From Marivirga harenae (GTDB lineage Bacteria > Bacteroidota > Bacteroidia > Cytophagales > Cyclobacteriaceae), in assembly GCF_030534335.1 (NCBI RefSeq), contig NZ_CP130565.1, positions 1,013,501 through 1,077,500 on the forward strand: a DNA stretch of 64,000 nucleotides, in the 5' to 3' direction. Below are positions 41,241 through 52,068 of this stretch, piece after piece; the stretch's first letter is position 1; each line of letters opens with the position of its first letter. The notes beneath the pieces were generated by a model. That model saw only the letters and a list, made by a program, of their open reading frames with translations, was not told the DNA's origin and did not search any database. The position numbers and the translations under genes were made by a program.

Positions 41241-42569
41241 ATGAAAAATATTAATATGAAATCAATAATATCTGGATTAATGGCTTTCTCTATGCTGCTC
41301 TTCTTTTCGTGTGAATTTGAAGATCAGGTAGATCCTAACAATCCAAATTTACAGCAATACAATGAAGACGCCACAGTCAACGAATTAAACAACATAGTTG
41401 TTGGGATGGAGTCAGGAATGCGCAACGGTTTAGCATTATATGTAACTTCGACAGGGACTATTGCCAGAGAGCTATATCTTTTCAATGCTGATCCAAGGAA
41501 TACAGAAGATCTGTTGGGCAAAAATGGTGGACAACTAGACAACAATGTATTCTATTTGAATGGTCCTTATAATGGCAGCTATACAAATGTGAAAAATGCA
41601 AATATATTGTTAAATGCCCTAGATAATACTGAATTTGTTTCAGATCAAGAAAAAGCAGGCTACCGTGGTTTTGCTAACACTGTGATTGCACTTCAGGAAT
41701 TACGGGTATTGAATATGTTGGATGAAAATGGCATACGGATTGATGTTGCTGACCCAGATGACTTAGGACCGTTTGTTAGCAAAGAGGCTGCTTTAGCTCA
41801 TATTGCAGATCTATTAAACACAGCTAATACCCAATTAGGGAATGCTGGCTCTACTTTCCCTTTTGATTTATCAACTGGATTTGACGGATTTGATACTCCG
41901 GCAACATTTACCCAATTTAACAGAGCTTTGGCGGCTAGGGTTGCAATTTATCGGGAAGAATGGGGGTCAGTGGCAGGATTGCTAACTGATTCATTTTTTG
42001 ATCCAAGTGGTGATTTAACTGTTGGACCAAAGCATAGCTTTTCAACAGCTTCTGGTGACCAATTGAACGGGTTATTTAAGATTCCGGGTAATAATGGAGA
42101 TATGATCGTAGTGCATGACAGATTTATTGAAAATGCAGAAGCTGGCGATTTAAGAATTGCGAGAAAAATGGCTGAAAGAGAAAACGCTGCTTCTCAAGAC
42201 GGATTGAACGGTGAGTACGAAACAGCATTATATCCGTCTCCTACATCACCGATTGATATCATTAGAAACGAAGAGCTGGTGTTAATCTCTGCTGAAGCCA
42301 AGCTGCAAAATGGAGATATCCCAGGAGCCATAGCTGATCTAGATATTATCAGAGACTATGCAGGTCTGGATCCGTACAGTGGAGCAGAAACTGAAAATGC
42401 TGTAACTGATGAATTGTTAAAGCAAAGACAATACTCTTTATGGTGTGAAGGCCATGCGATGGTTGACCTTAGGAGATATGGACGATTAAATGCCAACAAT
42501 TTACCAATCGACAGAGCCGGAGATCAAGTATTCTCCGAATTTCCAGTTCCATTAACAGAAAATGATTAA
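41241..42569 (+). CDS. SusD/RagB-family nutrient-binding lipoprotein
   Basis: A 442-residue lipoprotein (signal peptide, lipobox FFSC near residue 19-22) on the outside of the outer membrane. SusD folds have four TPR-like repeats; here RNEELVLISAEAKLQNGDIPGAIADLDIIRDYAGL and the final QRQYSLWCEGHAMVDLRRYGRL are the characteristic C-terminal family segments. It is the lid for the SusC-like barrel made 11 bp upstream. Length is a little short compared with the usual 480-550. The transcript probably ends at the strong terminator starting at 42596. Confidence 0.92.
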   Translation: MKNINMKSIISGLMAFSMLLFFSCEFEDQVDPNNPNLQQYNEDATVNELNNIVVGMESGMRNGLALYVTSTGTIARELYLFNADPRNTEDLLGKNGGQLDNNVFYLNGPYNGSYTNVKNANILLNALDNTEFVSDQEKAGYRGFANTVIALQELRVLNMLDENGIRIDVADPDDLGPFVSKEAALAHIADLLNTANTQLGNAGSTFPFDLSTGFDGFDTPATFTQFNRALAARVAIYREEWGSVAGLLTDSFFDPSGDLTVGPKHSFSTASGDQLNGLFKIPGNNGDMIVVHDRFIENAEAGDLRIARKMAERENAASQDGLNGEYETALYPSPTSPIDIIRNEELVLISAEAKLQNGDIPGAIADLDIIRDYAGLDPYSGAETENAVTDELLKQRQYSLWCEGHAMVDLRRYGRLNANNLPIDRAGDQVFSEFPVPLTEND

Positions 42570-42595
42570 GAAGATAAATTATAATATTTAGTTCT

Positions 42596-42637
42596 AAAAC
42601 CTCCATGTTGATTCTCTCAATATGGAGGTTTTTTTAT
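42596..42637 (+). terminator. Strong intrinsic terminator after susCD
   Basis: AAAACCTCCATGTTGA and TCAATATGGAGGTTTT form a 16-bp stem (one G-U) around TTCTC, followed by seven or more T's. Confidence 0.9.
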
Positions 42638-42733
42638 ATCTATGACGTAGCAAATTCGTCAAAACATTATTTTATATTCTTTGCTTACATCGGTTGAAAT
42701 CCTTAGTTTTCTTAAATAATTTTTTCAACCGAT

Positions 42734-44899
42734 ATGATATCCACGTACTGGAGGTTTCTTTTTGCCCTTTTGTTTATCTCAAATATTTGTGAATCCTTTG
42801 CTATTAATAACATATCTATCCAGCCAAATGAATCCTTTGACGGACTAGGAAAGCAAATACAGTTTTTGGAGGACACTGAACATCAACTTACTTTTCAAGA
42901 AATATTATCCCCTAAATATCAATCTCTTTTCAAGTATGGCAAACAGGAAATTCCTACTTACGGACTAAAAGATTTAACGCTATGGGTAAAGATAGAAATT
43001 GAACACTTCGATCAATTCGAAACGCCTTATGTATTGGAAATTGGCTATCCTACATTTGACTCCATTACCTACTTCATACTGCAAGAATCCACTATAATAG
43101 ATGAGGGTTTCCTGGGCGATAGAATTAAATTTTCAGAGCGAGAAATCCGCCATAAGAACTTTATCATCCCATTAGAATTAAATAAGGGAAATAGGACTAG
43201 TATATATTTGAAAATACGAAATAAAGGTTCCATTATCCTGCCGATCAGTATCAAAACTAAGGAACAGCTGTTTGCAGAAGATATCTCAGAAGAAATATCC
43301 TACGGTATTTTTTATGGAATAATGTTAGTAATGTTGTTATACAACCTGCTTTTAGCCTTTTCAGCCCGCTCTATCAGTTATATTTACTATGTTGGAATTA
43401 TAACGGGAAATCTACTCACCCTCTCGGCATTAAATGGTCATGCTTTTATGTACTTGTGGTACGATCTGCCATGGTGGGCAAATCATGTTATTGTTTTTGG
43501 TATTGGTCTATGGATATTAGCCAGTAATCAATTTGCATTAAGCTTTTTGGAGACTAAAAAATACTTCCCTAGATACCACTGGGTATTTAGATTCATGAAA
43601 TTGGTAGCAATCGTTATCATCATTTTGGCTTTCACTGCTGATTACTCTATTAGTTTAAAAGTTGCCAATTATTCCCTCCTCATAAATTGTTTAGTCCTGC
43701 TATTTAGTGGCATCTACTTTTGGTCAAAGAAAGTAAAGGTGGCCGGCATTTTCACCTTAGCTTGGTCCGTATATTTAATTGGTGTTTTACTTTATACTCT
43801 AAGAAACTTGGGGTTTCTTCCCGTGACTTCAATAACATCACATGTTTTGGAATTTGGAGCAATTGCTGAAGTGATTTTGCTATCTGTATCGCTAGGTTAT
43901 AAGTACCGCTTGCTGGAGACCGATAAAAAGGCCGCTCAAGAAAATGCGATGGATTTAATGGCTCAAAGTCAAAAATTGGTACAGGAGCAAAATGAAGAAT
44001 TGGAAAGACAGGTAAGCTTAAGAACAGCTGAGTTGGAACAAAAACAAGAAGAAATTTTAACACAAAACGAAGAGTTAAACTCAAAAAATGAAAGTCTATT
44101 AGAAGCTCAACAAATAATTAAAGCACAAAACACAAAGCTAAAAGAATACACGGACGATTTGGAGGCTCAAGTAGCCAAAAGAACCAGTGATTTGGAATCA
44201 ACCAATGCCGAATTAGCACAAAATGTGCAGAAATTAGAGCAATATGCATTTATGACGGCACACAACCTCAGAGCCCCTGTCGCTAGATTATTGGGACTAA
44301 CACATCTGCTCGAAATCAGCCCTGATACTGAAAAGTCAGATTGGCTGGATATCATATCGAAAATTAAAGAAGAAGGTGATAGTTTAGACTCAGTAATTAA
44401 AGATCTTAATGCCATCCTCGATCTAAGAAAAGAAGTAGAAGAAGACAAAGAGTGGATAGATTTAAGCAGGACCTTAGCACAAACAAAAAGAATATTGAAA
44501 AATTCAATTGAATTAAGTGGCGCTGAAATTAATTTTGACAACAGTGCATTTAACGAAATAGAATGCAATCCTACCTATGTTGATAGCATATTTTACAACT
44601 TAATCTCGAATGCCATAAAGTATCGTTCCTCTAAAAGAAAATTAAAACTAATGATTGGTACTAAAATCTATAAAGACAAAAAAATCATAAGTTTTGCTGA
44701 TAATGGCATGGGCATAGATTTGGAGAAAAATAAAGATAAACTCTTCGGAATGTATAGGCGATTTCACACTCATGTGGAAGGAAAAGGTTTGGGCTTATAT
44801 CTTGTGAAGAGTCAGATGGAAATACTAGGTGGAAAAATACAAGTGAACAGTGAGATCGATAAAGGGACTACTTTTACTTTACTCTTCCCTTTCACTTAA
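42734..44899 (+). CDS. 7TMR-DISM sensor histidine kinase
   Basis: 721 residues. Signal peptide, an extracytoplasmic beta-sandwich-like 7TMR-DISMED2 domain (about 25-180), seven membrane helices (about 190-395), a long coiled coil (about 405-495), an H-box with His near 510 (TAHNLRAPVARLLGL), and a HATPase domain with N-box IFYNLISNAIKYRSS, G1 ADNGMGID and G2 GKGLGLYLVKS. The coiled coil replaces a HAMP linker. The gene follows the orphan SusCD operon on the same strand, after a terminator, so it may sense a related signal, but this is only position. The C-terminal 21 bases overlap the opposing DUF6134-like gene. Confidence 0.93.
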   Translation: MISTYWRFLFALLFISNICESFAINNISIQPNESFDGLGKQIQFLEDTEHQLTFQEILSPKYQSLFKYGKQEIPTYGLKDLTLWVKIEIEHFDQFETPYVLEIGYPTFDSITYFILQESTIIDEGFLGDRIKFSEREIRHKNFIIPLELNKGNRTSIYLKIRNKGSIILPISIKTKEQLFAEDISEEISYGIFYGIMLVMLLYNLLLAFSARSISYIYYVGIITGNLLTLSALNGHAFMYLWYDLPWWANHVIVFGIGLWILASNQFALSFLETKKYFPRYHWVFRFMKLVAIVIIILAFTADYSISLKVANYSLLINCLVLLFSGIYFWSKKVKVAGIFTLAWSVYLIGVLLYTLRNLGFLPVTSITSHVLEFGAIAEVILLSVSLGYKYRLLETDKKAAQENAMDLMAQSQKLVQEQNEELERQVSLRTAELEQKQEEILTQNEELNSKNESLLEAQQIIKAQNTKLKEYTDDLEAQVAKRTSDLESTNAELAQNVQKLEQYAFMTAHNLRAPVARLLGLTHLLEISPDTEKSDWLDIISKIKEEGDSLDSVIKDLNAILDLRKEVEEDKEWIDLSRTLAQTKRILKNSIELSGAEINFDNSAFNEIECNPTYVDSIFYNLISNAIKYRSSKRKLKLMIGTKIYKDKKIISFADNGMGIDLEKNKDKLFGMYRRFHTHVEGKGLGLYLVKSQMEILGGKIQVNSEIDKGTTFTLLFPFT

Positions 44900-45493
44900 T
44901 TTCAGACTGTATTCTACAGATCCAATATTAAATTCTCGTTGAGTACAAATCCCCTTTTCGTTGTAGCTAATAATTGTCTTTTCACCTTCATTATTCATCA
45001 TCATGAAGCGATTTTCTTCAGGAAGTTTAGCTATTTTTTGATATTTATGGTTGTTTTCAGAAAAAACAGAGTCTCTTTTGTCAGGAGGAGTAAAATATAG
45101 TTTCAAAGTACTTTTTAAAACTGCTTTTTCATGCCAATCTCTTACCGTATCCACAGTAGTCCTATAATACTTTCGCTCATGAAGTTTTTCAATTTTGGCT
45201 TCTTCAACTATTTCATTATTTCTCTTGTCTACGAAATACGCCTGGATCAGTGTATCATTTTGATAAATGGCCTCCATTAATTGTACCATCTGAGTTGGTC
45301 TAAACAGTTTATACTCTAAATCCATTACCGCTGAATAGTATACTTTTCCACTGTCCAACAATTTCTTAGTAACCAACATATTCCCAACTGGTTTGCCTTG
45401 TATGGAAACATCATAAACCAATTCTTGGGCATATAGATTGCAACCAAGTATTGATAAAAAACATACAACAAAAAATACTTTCAACCTGCCCAT
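44879..45493 (-). CDS. DUF6134-like secreted protein
   Basis: A 204-residue protein with a signal peptide (cleavage likely near 22-24, NLYAQ) and a soluble, beta-rich body starting ELVYDVSIQGKPVGNMLVTKK, with YSAVMDLEYKLFRPTQMVQLM and later FMMMNNEGEKTIISYNEKGIC. This pattern is like the DUF6134 family of periplasmic or outer-membrane-associated proteins; function unknown. Its N-terminal codons overlap the yifB 3' end by 13 bases and its 3' end overlaps the convergent kinase by 21 bases. It is the last gene of the gmhA-yifB transcript. Confidence 0.6.
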   Translation of the reverse strand: MGRLKVFFVVCFLSILGCNLYAQELVYDVSIQGKPVGNMLVTKKLLDSGKVYYSAVMDLEYKLFRPTQMVQLMEAIYQNDTLIQAYFVDKRNNEIVEEAKIEKLHERKYYRTTVDTVRDWHEKAVLKSTLKLYFTPPDKRDSVFSENNHKYQKIAKLPEENRFMMMNNEGEKTIISYNEKGICTQREFNIGSVEYSLKLSEREE

Positions 45494-47019
45494 TCTTCTC
45501 TATCTAAACTTCTATACTGAATTGCCTCTGCCAAATGCTCAATCTTTATATCTTCACTTCCAGCCAAATCTGCTATGGTCCGAGAAACTTTCATGATTCT
45601 ATCATATGCTCTAGCAGAAAGCCCTAGCTTTTCCATAGCATTCTTTAGTAACGCCTTACCAGCCGAATTTATTACGCACACTTCCTTCACCATTTGGGAC
45701 GGCATTAAAGCATTAGAATGTACTTCAGCCATATCCGTGAATCGTTTTTCTTGAATTTCTTTGGCAGCAATTACCCTCTTGCGAATGGTTTCACTGCTTT
45801 CGGCCTTTCGGTCGGCTGTCATTTGATCAAAGGAAACAGGGGTTACTTCCACGTGCAAATCAATTCTGTCCAATAACGGACCACTAACTTTATTCAAATA
45901 TCGTTTCACCGAACCGGGCGGGCAAACACATTCCTTTTCAGGATGATTATAGTATCCACATGGACAAGGATTCATACTGGCAAGTAACATAAAATTAGCA
46001 GGAAAATCCACTGATACTTTAGCCCTAGAAATTGTTACTCTGCGTTCTTCTAATGGTTGACGCATTACTTCCAGGACAGTTCTTTTAAATTCTGGCAGTT
46101 CATCTAAAAACAGGACACCATTATTGGCCAAAGATATTTCACCAGGTTGAGGAATCCCACCTCCTCCTACTAAGGCTACATCCGAGATAGTATGATGCGG
46201 GGCTCGATAGGGCCTTGTGGCAATCAATGAAGCATTAGCTCCTAGTCTTCCAGCAACCGAATGAATCTTGGTAGTTTCTAGTGCTTCCGTCAAACTAAGA
46301 GGTGGTAAAATTGAAGGGAATCTTTTGGCCAGCATAGTTTTCCCTGCACCGGGTGGGCCAACCATAATCACATTATGTCCACCAGCGGCAGCAATTTCCA
46401 AGGCTCTTTTAATATTTTCCTGACCTTGCACATCTGCAAAATCAGCTTCATAGTCGTTCAGGTTAGTGAAGAAAATATCTCGAGTATCTACTTCTTCAGG
46501 CTTGATATTAGAAGTGCCTTCCAAAACACCGATTGCATCTTTTAGGTTTTGAACACCAATAACATCCAAGTTATTTACAATGGCCGCCTCAGCAGCATTC
46601 TCTTTCGGTAGAATAAACCCCTTAAAACCTTTCTTTCTGGCTTCTATGGCAATAGGTAAAACACCTTTTACGGGTCTGAGCGTACCATCCAAAGCAAGCT
46701 CTCCCATTATCATATAGTGTTCTAAATCTTCAGTAAAAATTTGCTCCGAGCCTTTTAATATTCCTAGAGCAATAGGTAAGTCGTAAGCTGATCCCTCCTT
46801 CTTAACATCAGCGGGAGCCAAATTAATCACTACTTTTTGTCGTGGCATCCTATATCCACTGTATTTTATTGCCGCATCAATCCGATGCTCACTTTCTTTT
46901 ATTGCATTGTCTGGTAAACCAACCATGAAAAATTTCATTCCTTGGCTTACATTCACTTCTATGGTGATTACATTGGCATCTACTCCGTAAACTGAACTTC
47001 CATAAGATTTAGCTAGCAT
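45481..47019 (-). CDS. comM: YifB/ComM-family AAA+ ATPase with Mg-chelatase-like domain
   Basis: A 512-residue protein with an N-terminal ChlI-like (Lon-protease-like) domain (about 20-170), then an AAA+ domain with Walker A GPPGAGKT at 221-228 and LFLDELPEF for Walker B, and a zinc-type Cys cluster ([19 protein letters not shown]) followed by the Mg-chelatase C-terminal domain. ComM is a hexameric helicase that extends branch migration during natural transformation; many bacteria without competence also have it. It overlaps gmhA by 11 bases and the DUF6134-like gene by 13, indicating tight co-expression. Confidence 0.93.
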   Translation of the reverse strand: MLAKSYGSSVYGVDANVITIEVNVSQGMKFFMVGLPDNAIKESEHRIDAAIKYSGYRMPRQKVVINLAPADVKKEGSAYDLPIALGILKGSEQIFTEDLEHYMIMGELALDGTLRPVKGVLPIAIEARKKGFKGFILPKENAAEAAIVNNLDVIGVQNLKDAIGVLEGTSNIKPEEVDTRDIFFTNLNDYEADFADVQGQENIKRALEIAAAGGHNVIMVGPPGAGKTMLAKRFPSILPPLSLTEALETTKIHSVAGRLGANASLIATRPYRAPHHTISDVALVGGGGIPQPGEISLANNGVLFLDELPEFKRTVLEVMRQPLEERRVTISRAKVSVDFPANFMLLASMNPCPCGYYNHPEKECVCPPGSVKRYLNKVSGPLLDRIDLHVEVTPVSFDQMTADRKAESSETIRKRVIAAKEIQEKRFTDMAEVHSNALMPSQMVKEVCVINSAGKALLKNAMEKLGLSARAYDRIMKVSRTIADLAGSEDIKIEHLAEAIQYRSLDREEWAG

Positions 47020-47590
47020 ACCCTAATCTCTTTTCAATCAGTAAAATAAAAATATGAATAATTTTAATATGAATTTCTTGAATTCTGTCAGCATACCCAT
47101 CATGTGGAACTCGGATTTCCACATCACATTCATTCGCTAATTTTCCACCATCTTTCCCTGTCAATCCAATAATTTTCATGCCTTTTGCTTTAGCCGATTT
47201 GCAAGCCTCAAGGATATTTTTTGAATTGCCACTGGTGCTAATGGCTAATAGGACATCTCCCTTTTTACCTAATGACTCAACAGCTCTGCTGAAAATATAA
47301 TCAAAACCATAATCATTCCCTACGCATGTCACATGGCTTACCTCAGATATTGCCATCGCAGCTATTGCAGGACGGGCTTCACGAAACTTACCACTTAATT
47401 CTTCCGCAAAGTGCATTGCATCACAATGAGAGCCGCCATTTCCGCAACTCATTACTTTCCCTTCCTGATTGAAGGAATCTACCATCAAATCAACAGCTGT
47501 TTCAATATTGGCTAATTGTTCCGGTTGATTTAAAAAATTTTCTAGTGTTTCTTGAGCTGAATTGAGTTCGTTTTTAATCAGGTTAATCAT
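47009..47590 (-). CDS. gmhA: Phosphoheptose isomerase
   Basis: A 193-residue SIS-domain enzyme converting sedoheptulose-7-phosphate to D-glycero-D-manno-heptose-7-phosphate for LPS core. Motifs are [19 protein letters not shown] near 47-65 with the catalytic Glu/His, [31 protein letters not shown], and [15 protein letters not shown] for phosphate binding. The C-terminal hydrophobic [17 protein letters not shown] is normal for GmhA. It overlaps yifB by 11 bases. Other heptose pathway genes are not in the window. Confidence 0.93.
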   Translation of the reverse strand: MINLIKNELNSAQETLENFLNQPEQLANIETAVDLMVDSFNQEGKVMSCGNGGSHCDAMHFAEELSGKFREARPAIAAMAISEVSHVTCVGNDYGFDYIFSRAVESLGKKGDVLLAISTSGNSKNILEACKSAKAKGMKIIGLTGKDGGKLANECDVEIRVPHDGYADRIQEIHIKIIHIFILLIEKRLGYAS

Positions 47591-47599
47591 GAAGATTTA

Positions 47600-47989
47600 T
47601 TAGGAATGGGTATTTTCATCATCGGTTTTGGTGCTATCAGATTCTTGATCTACCGAAGAAGTCTTTTCATCTATTTCTGGTTTCGAATCTGTTTTTGGAG
47701 CAGGTGAACTTTCCGATTCTTTCTTGTCATATAATTTAGCTTTAATTTGATTGACTTCATTTTCATGTTTTTCAATCAATTTTGACTTTGCTTTTTCTTC
47801 CTGCTTAAAAAGTAAAATTACTACTAGAAATAACACTAGCCCAGCTATAGCACTATACTGAACCAAATCCATCTGCTTAAACAAATCAAATAAGAAATTA
47901 AGGTCATTTTTCCCTATAGAAATAATCACTACTGTGGCAATATGAAAGATGAGCAAAGCCACAAAGAGAATAGTTTTAAAAGTCTTCAT
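47600..47989 (-). CDS. Two-helix membrane protein with acidic tail
   Basis: 129 residues: helices at about 5-25 (TILFVALLIFHIATVVIISIG) and 43-62 (VQYSAIAGLVLFLVVILLF), then a coiled-coil-like segment (EKAKSKLIEKHENEVNQIKAKLYDK) and a Ser/Glu/Lys/Asp-rich disordered tail ending in KTDDENTHS. I do not recognise a family. It is the first gene of the gmhA-yifB unit (nine bases before gmhA) and may localise or support the membrane, but nothing specific can be said. Confidence 0.7.
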   Translation of the reverse strand: MKTFKTILFVALLIFHIATVVIISIGKNDLNFLFDLFKQMDLVQYSAIAGLVLFLVVILLFKQEEKAKSKLIEKHENEVNQIKAKLYDKKESESSPAPKTDSKPEIDEKTSSVDQESDSTKTDDENTHS

Positions 47990-48088
47990 AAAAATGATGT
48001 TGTGATGGTTTTGATTATGAATATAAACAAATATAGAAATTATTTAACAACTACTGTCATGCTTTGAATGAATCAACACCTAAAAAAA

Positions 48089-49915
48089 TTATGATACTGA
48101 CTGAATTTCAATCAATTTTTTATACACTCCACCAGTTTCCATTAATCGCTCGTGCTTGCCTTCCTCTATGATTTCACCATCTTGCATCACATAAATTTTA
48201 TCGGCTTCTTGGATAGTACTGAGCCTATGAGCTATAACTATTGAAGTTCTATTTTTCATCAAATTAGCTAGTGCATCCTGCACCAATTTTTCAGATTCAG
48301 AATCCAAAGCTGAGGTCGCTTCATCTAATATGAGAATATCTGGATTCTTCAAAATGGCTCTTGCAATGCTGATTCTTTGTCTTTGACCACCCGATAATTT
48401 TGTTCCTCTTTCGCCTAGATTGGCATGATATCCACCATCCATTTGAGAGATAAATTCATGGGCATTGGCAATTTTTGCAGCTTGGATCACTTCATCTAAG
48501 GTGCATTCTGGTTTTCCAAAAGCAATATTATTAAATATAGAGTCATTAAAAAGAATGGATTCCTGACTCACAATGCCCATCCTGGCTCTTACAGAATCAA
48601 CCGTTAAATCCTTCAAGGAAATACCATCAATCTGTACATCCCCAGAAATTGGATCATAAAAGCGTGGAATCAAATCCGCCAGGGTTGACTTCCCTCCTCC
48701 AGAAGGCCCTACCAAAGCTATTGTATCCCCTTTTGGTATATTGATATCGATATTTTTCAATACCTTATCCTTACCATAAGCAAAAGTAACGTTCTTAAAG
48801 CTTATTGCATTTTCAAATTTTTCCAATTTTTTGGCTGTGCTTTTATCTTTTATTGCTGGCTCTAAATCAATAATGCCAAAAATTCTTTCTGCAGAAGCTA
48901 ATCCTCGTTGAACGTTGCTAAATGCTGTGGATAATTGCTTAGCTGGAACAATAAGTTGAGAATAAATAGCAATGAAAGTTATGAAACTACTCGCTTCAAG
49001 TTCTGAATTTCCTTCGAGGATCATCCCACCGCCAATTAGTAATACACCTACTACCACAAATACCCCTAAAAACTCCGAGGTAGGCCCTGCTAAGGCCTGT
49101 CTTTTTTGCATGCTAACATTAAACTCAGCATAGTTATTTACCTCTTTTTGAAATCTATTCTTAGAGAAGCTTATCGCGTTGAATGCTTTGATAATTCGCA
49201 TCCCACTTAAGGTTTCGTCCAAAATATCAGAGATTCTACCTATGGTTTCTTGGCTTTTCGTGGCTTTTTTCTTCAGGGAAATAGCAATATAAGATATAAT
49301 GAATCCAGATACCGGCAGAATTATTAACGTGATAAGGGTAAGCCTAGCGGAAATGAAAAATAAAGCAACAAAATATCCGATGAGCATTAAAGGTTCTTTA
49401 ATTAATGCTTTTAAACTATTTACAACAGTGTTTTCGACTTCCTGCACATCTGCCATCACTTTTGACATGATATTACCTTTTCGCTCTTCCGTAAAAAACC
49501 CTATATGCATATTAACTAATCTATCATATATAGCATTCCTTAAATTAGAAATTACATTTGCTTTCACTATAGCAGAAATAACAGCTAATAAATATTTAAA
49601 TATATTGGACAGAAATATACTTATAATCAAAATAACACAGACGAACTGAAGAGCTACAAATTGATCCTCCTGCATTAAGGACAAGAAATAATAATCAAAT
49701 ACTTCCTTAAAGTAGTTTATATTTAAGCTGAACTCTGGCAGGGCTTCCGGAATATTGCTTTGCTTTTCAACCTCAAACAGAACATTTAAAACAGGTGCAA
49801 GAACTCCCAATGTTAAAACACTGAAAACGGCCTGCAGTAGCGCATAAACTAAGTATTGGGGTGCTAACCAGCCTAATGGTCTTGCATATGAGAGTACCCT
49901 AAAATAAGTTTTCAT
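48089..49915 (-). CDS. ABC exporter, MsbA-like (second copy)
   Basis: 608 residues with membrane domain (about 15-330) and ATPase domain (about 365-605). Walker A is GPSGGGKST, signature LSGGQRQR, Walker B ILILDEATSALD, switch AHRLST. The N-terminal segment MKTYFRVLSYARPLGWLAPQYLVYALLQAVFSVL and the extended insertion about 60-85 are typical of MsbA-like proteins in Bacteroidota. In other Bacteroidota this type lies near LPS genes; here gmhA (LPS heptose) is close upstream. It differs clearly from the 12931-14727 copy, so the two likely serve different lipids. Confidence 0.9.
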   Translation of the reverse strand: MKTYFRVLSYARPLGWLAPQYLVYALLQAVFSVLTLGVLAPVLNVLFEVEKQSNIPEALPEFSLNINYFKEVFDYYFLSLMQEDQFVALQFVCVILIISIFLSNIFKYLLAVISAIVKANVISNLRNAIYDRLVNMHIGFFTEERKGNIMSKVMADVQEVENTVVNSLKALIKEPLMLIGYFVALFFISARLTLITLIILPVSGFIISYIAISLKKKATKSQETIGRISDILDETLSGMRIIKAFNAISFSKNRFQKEVNNYAEFNVSMQKRQALAGPTSEFLGVFVVVGVLLIGGGMILEGNSELEASSFITFIAIYSQLIVPAKQLSTAFSNVQRGLASAERIFGIIDLEPAIKDKSTAKKLEKFENAISFKNVTFAYGKDKVLKNIDINIPKGDTIALVGPSGGGKSTLADLIPRFYDPISGDVQIDGISLKDLTVDSVRARMGIVSQESILFNDSIFNNIAFGKPECTLDEVIQAAKIANAHEFISQMDGGYHANLGERGTKLSGGQRQRISIARAILKNPDILILDEATSALDSESEKLVQDALANLMKNRTSIVIAHRLSTIQEADKIYVMQDGEIIEEGKHERLMETGGVYKKLIEIQSVS

Positions 49916-49985
49916 TTAAAATATAGATTTGTATGCAATTTAAGAGATATAGTTCTTAATAAGAATTGAATATCCTTCCAAAACG

Positions 49986-50025
49986 AAAAAAGCCGATTAG
50001 CATTATAGCAAATCGGCTTTATTTT
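49986..50025 (-). terminator. Terminator after atpC
   Basis: AAAGCCGATT and AATCGGCTTT form a 10-bp stem around an AT-rich loop, followed on the minus strand by a T-rich run (GGCTTTTTTCGTTTT). It lies 18 bases after the atpC stop. Confidence 0.85.
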
Positions 50026-50042
50026 ATTATTATTTAACTAAA

Positions 50043-50291
50043 CTATTCCTCAATCACCTTTTCAGCTAGAACAGTAATATTATTATTTAAAACCTCAACT
50101 ACACCACCGTCAACTACAATTGTTGTTTTGTTTTTACCATCGGAGAACTTTAAATCTCCTTTGTCCAATGAGCTGATAAGTGGGGCGTGATTATTCAAAA
50201 CCTGAAAAGAACCATTGCTTCCCGGAAAAGTAGCAGAATCTACATTTCCTTTAAACACATTTTTTTCCGGTGTAATGATTTCTAAAAGCAT
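50043..50291 (-). CDS. atpC: F1 ATP synthase epsilon subunit (short form)
   Basis: An 82-residue N-terminal beta-domain only, as in other Bacteroidota (the C-terminal inhibitory helices are missing). It starts MLLEIITPEKNVFKGNVDSATFPGSNGSFQVLNNHAPLISSLDKGDL, the beta-barrel signature. It connects gamma to the c-ring in the rotor. It lies ten bases after atpD, the usual Bacteroidota order atpD-atpC apart from the rest of the ATP synthase genes. The absence of the C-terminal helices suggests a different way of regulating ATP hydrolysis. Confidence 0.95.
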   Translation of the reverse strand: MLLEIITPEKNVFKGNVDSATFPGSNGSFQVLNNHAPLISSLDKGDLKFSDGKNKTTIVVDGGVVEVLNNNITVLAEKVIEE

Positions 50292-50301
50292 GATTTTAAG
50301 T

Positions 50302-51813
<1,512 letters not shown>

Positions 51814-51857
51814 TTAATAATTATAATAAAATAAAATTGCTCTCTTCTTTCAGGGTG

Positions 51858-51888
51858 CAAAGCTAAGGTTTAATTCAATTATAACAAA
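51858..51888 (-). promoter_or_regulatory. Promoter of atpDC (TTTG-N19-TAGCTTTG)
   Basis: On the minus strand TTTG at 51888-51885 and TAGCTTTG at 51865-51858, separated by 19 bases, match the Bacteroidota consensus. Transcription would begin near 51851, leaving a leader of about 40 bases. Confidence 0.7.
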
Positions 51889-52068
51889 GCATTTTTGTCT
51901 TTCGGTTTGGATTGAAGTCGATTTTTTTATTTCAATGCTTTGAGTATTAATCATATGGTGGAGAACTCCATTAACATTGACAATTTTTCCACTCATGGAA
52001 AAGAGAATAAAATTGTGAACAAAATGGGGGTATAATGTTAGATTAGCAGAAAATTAAATGTATATACA

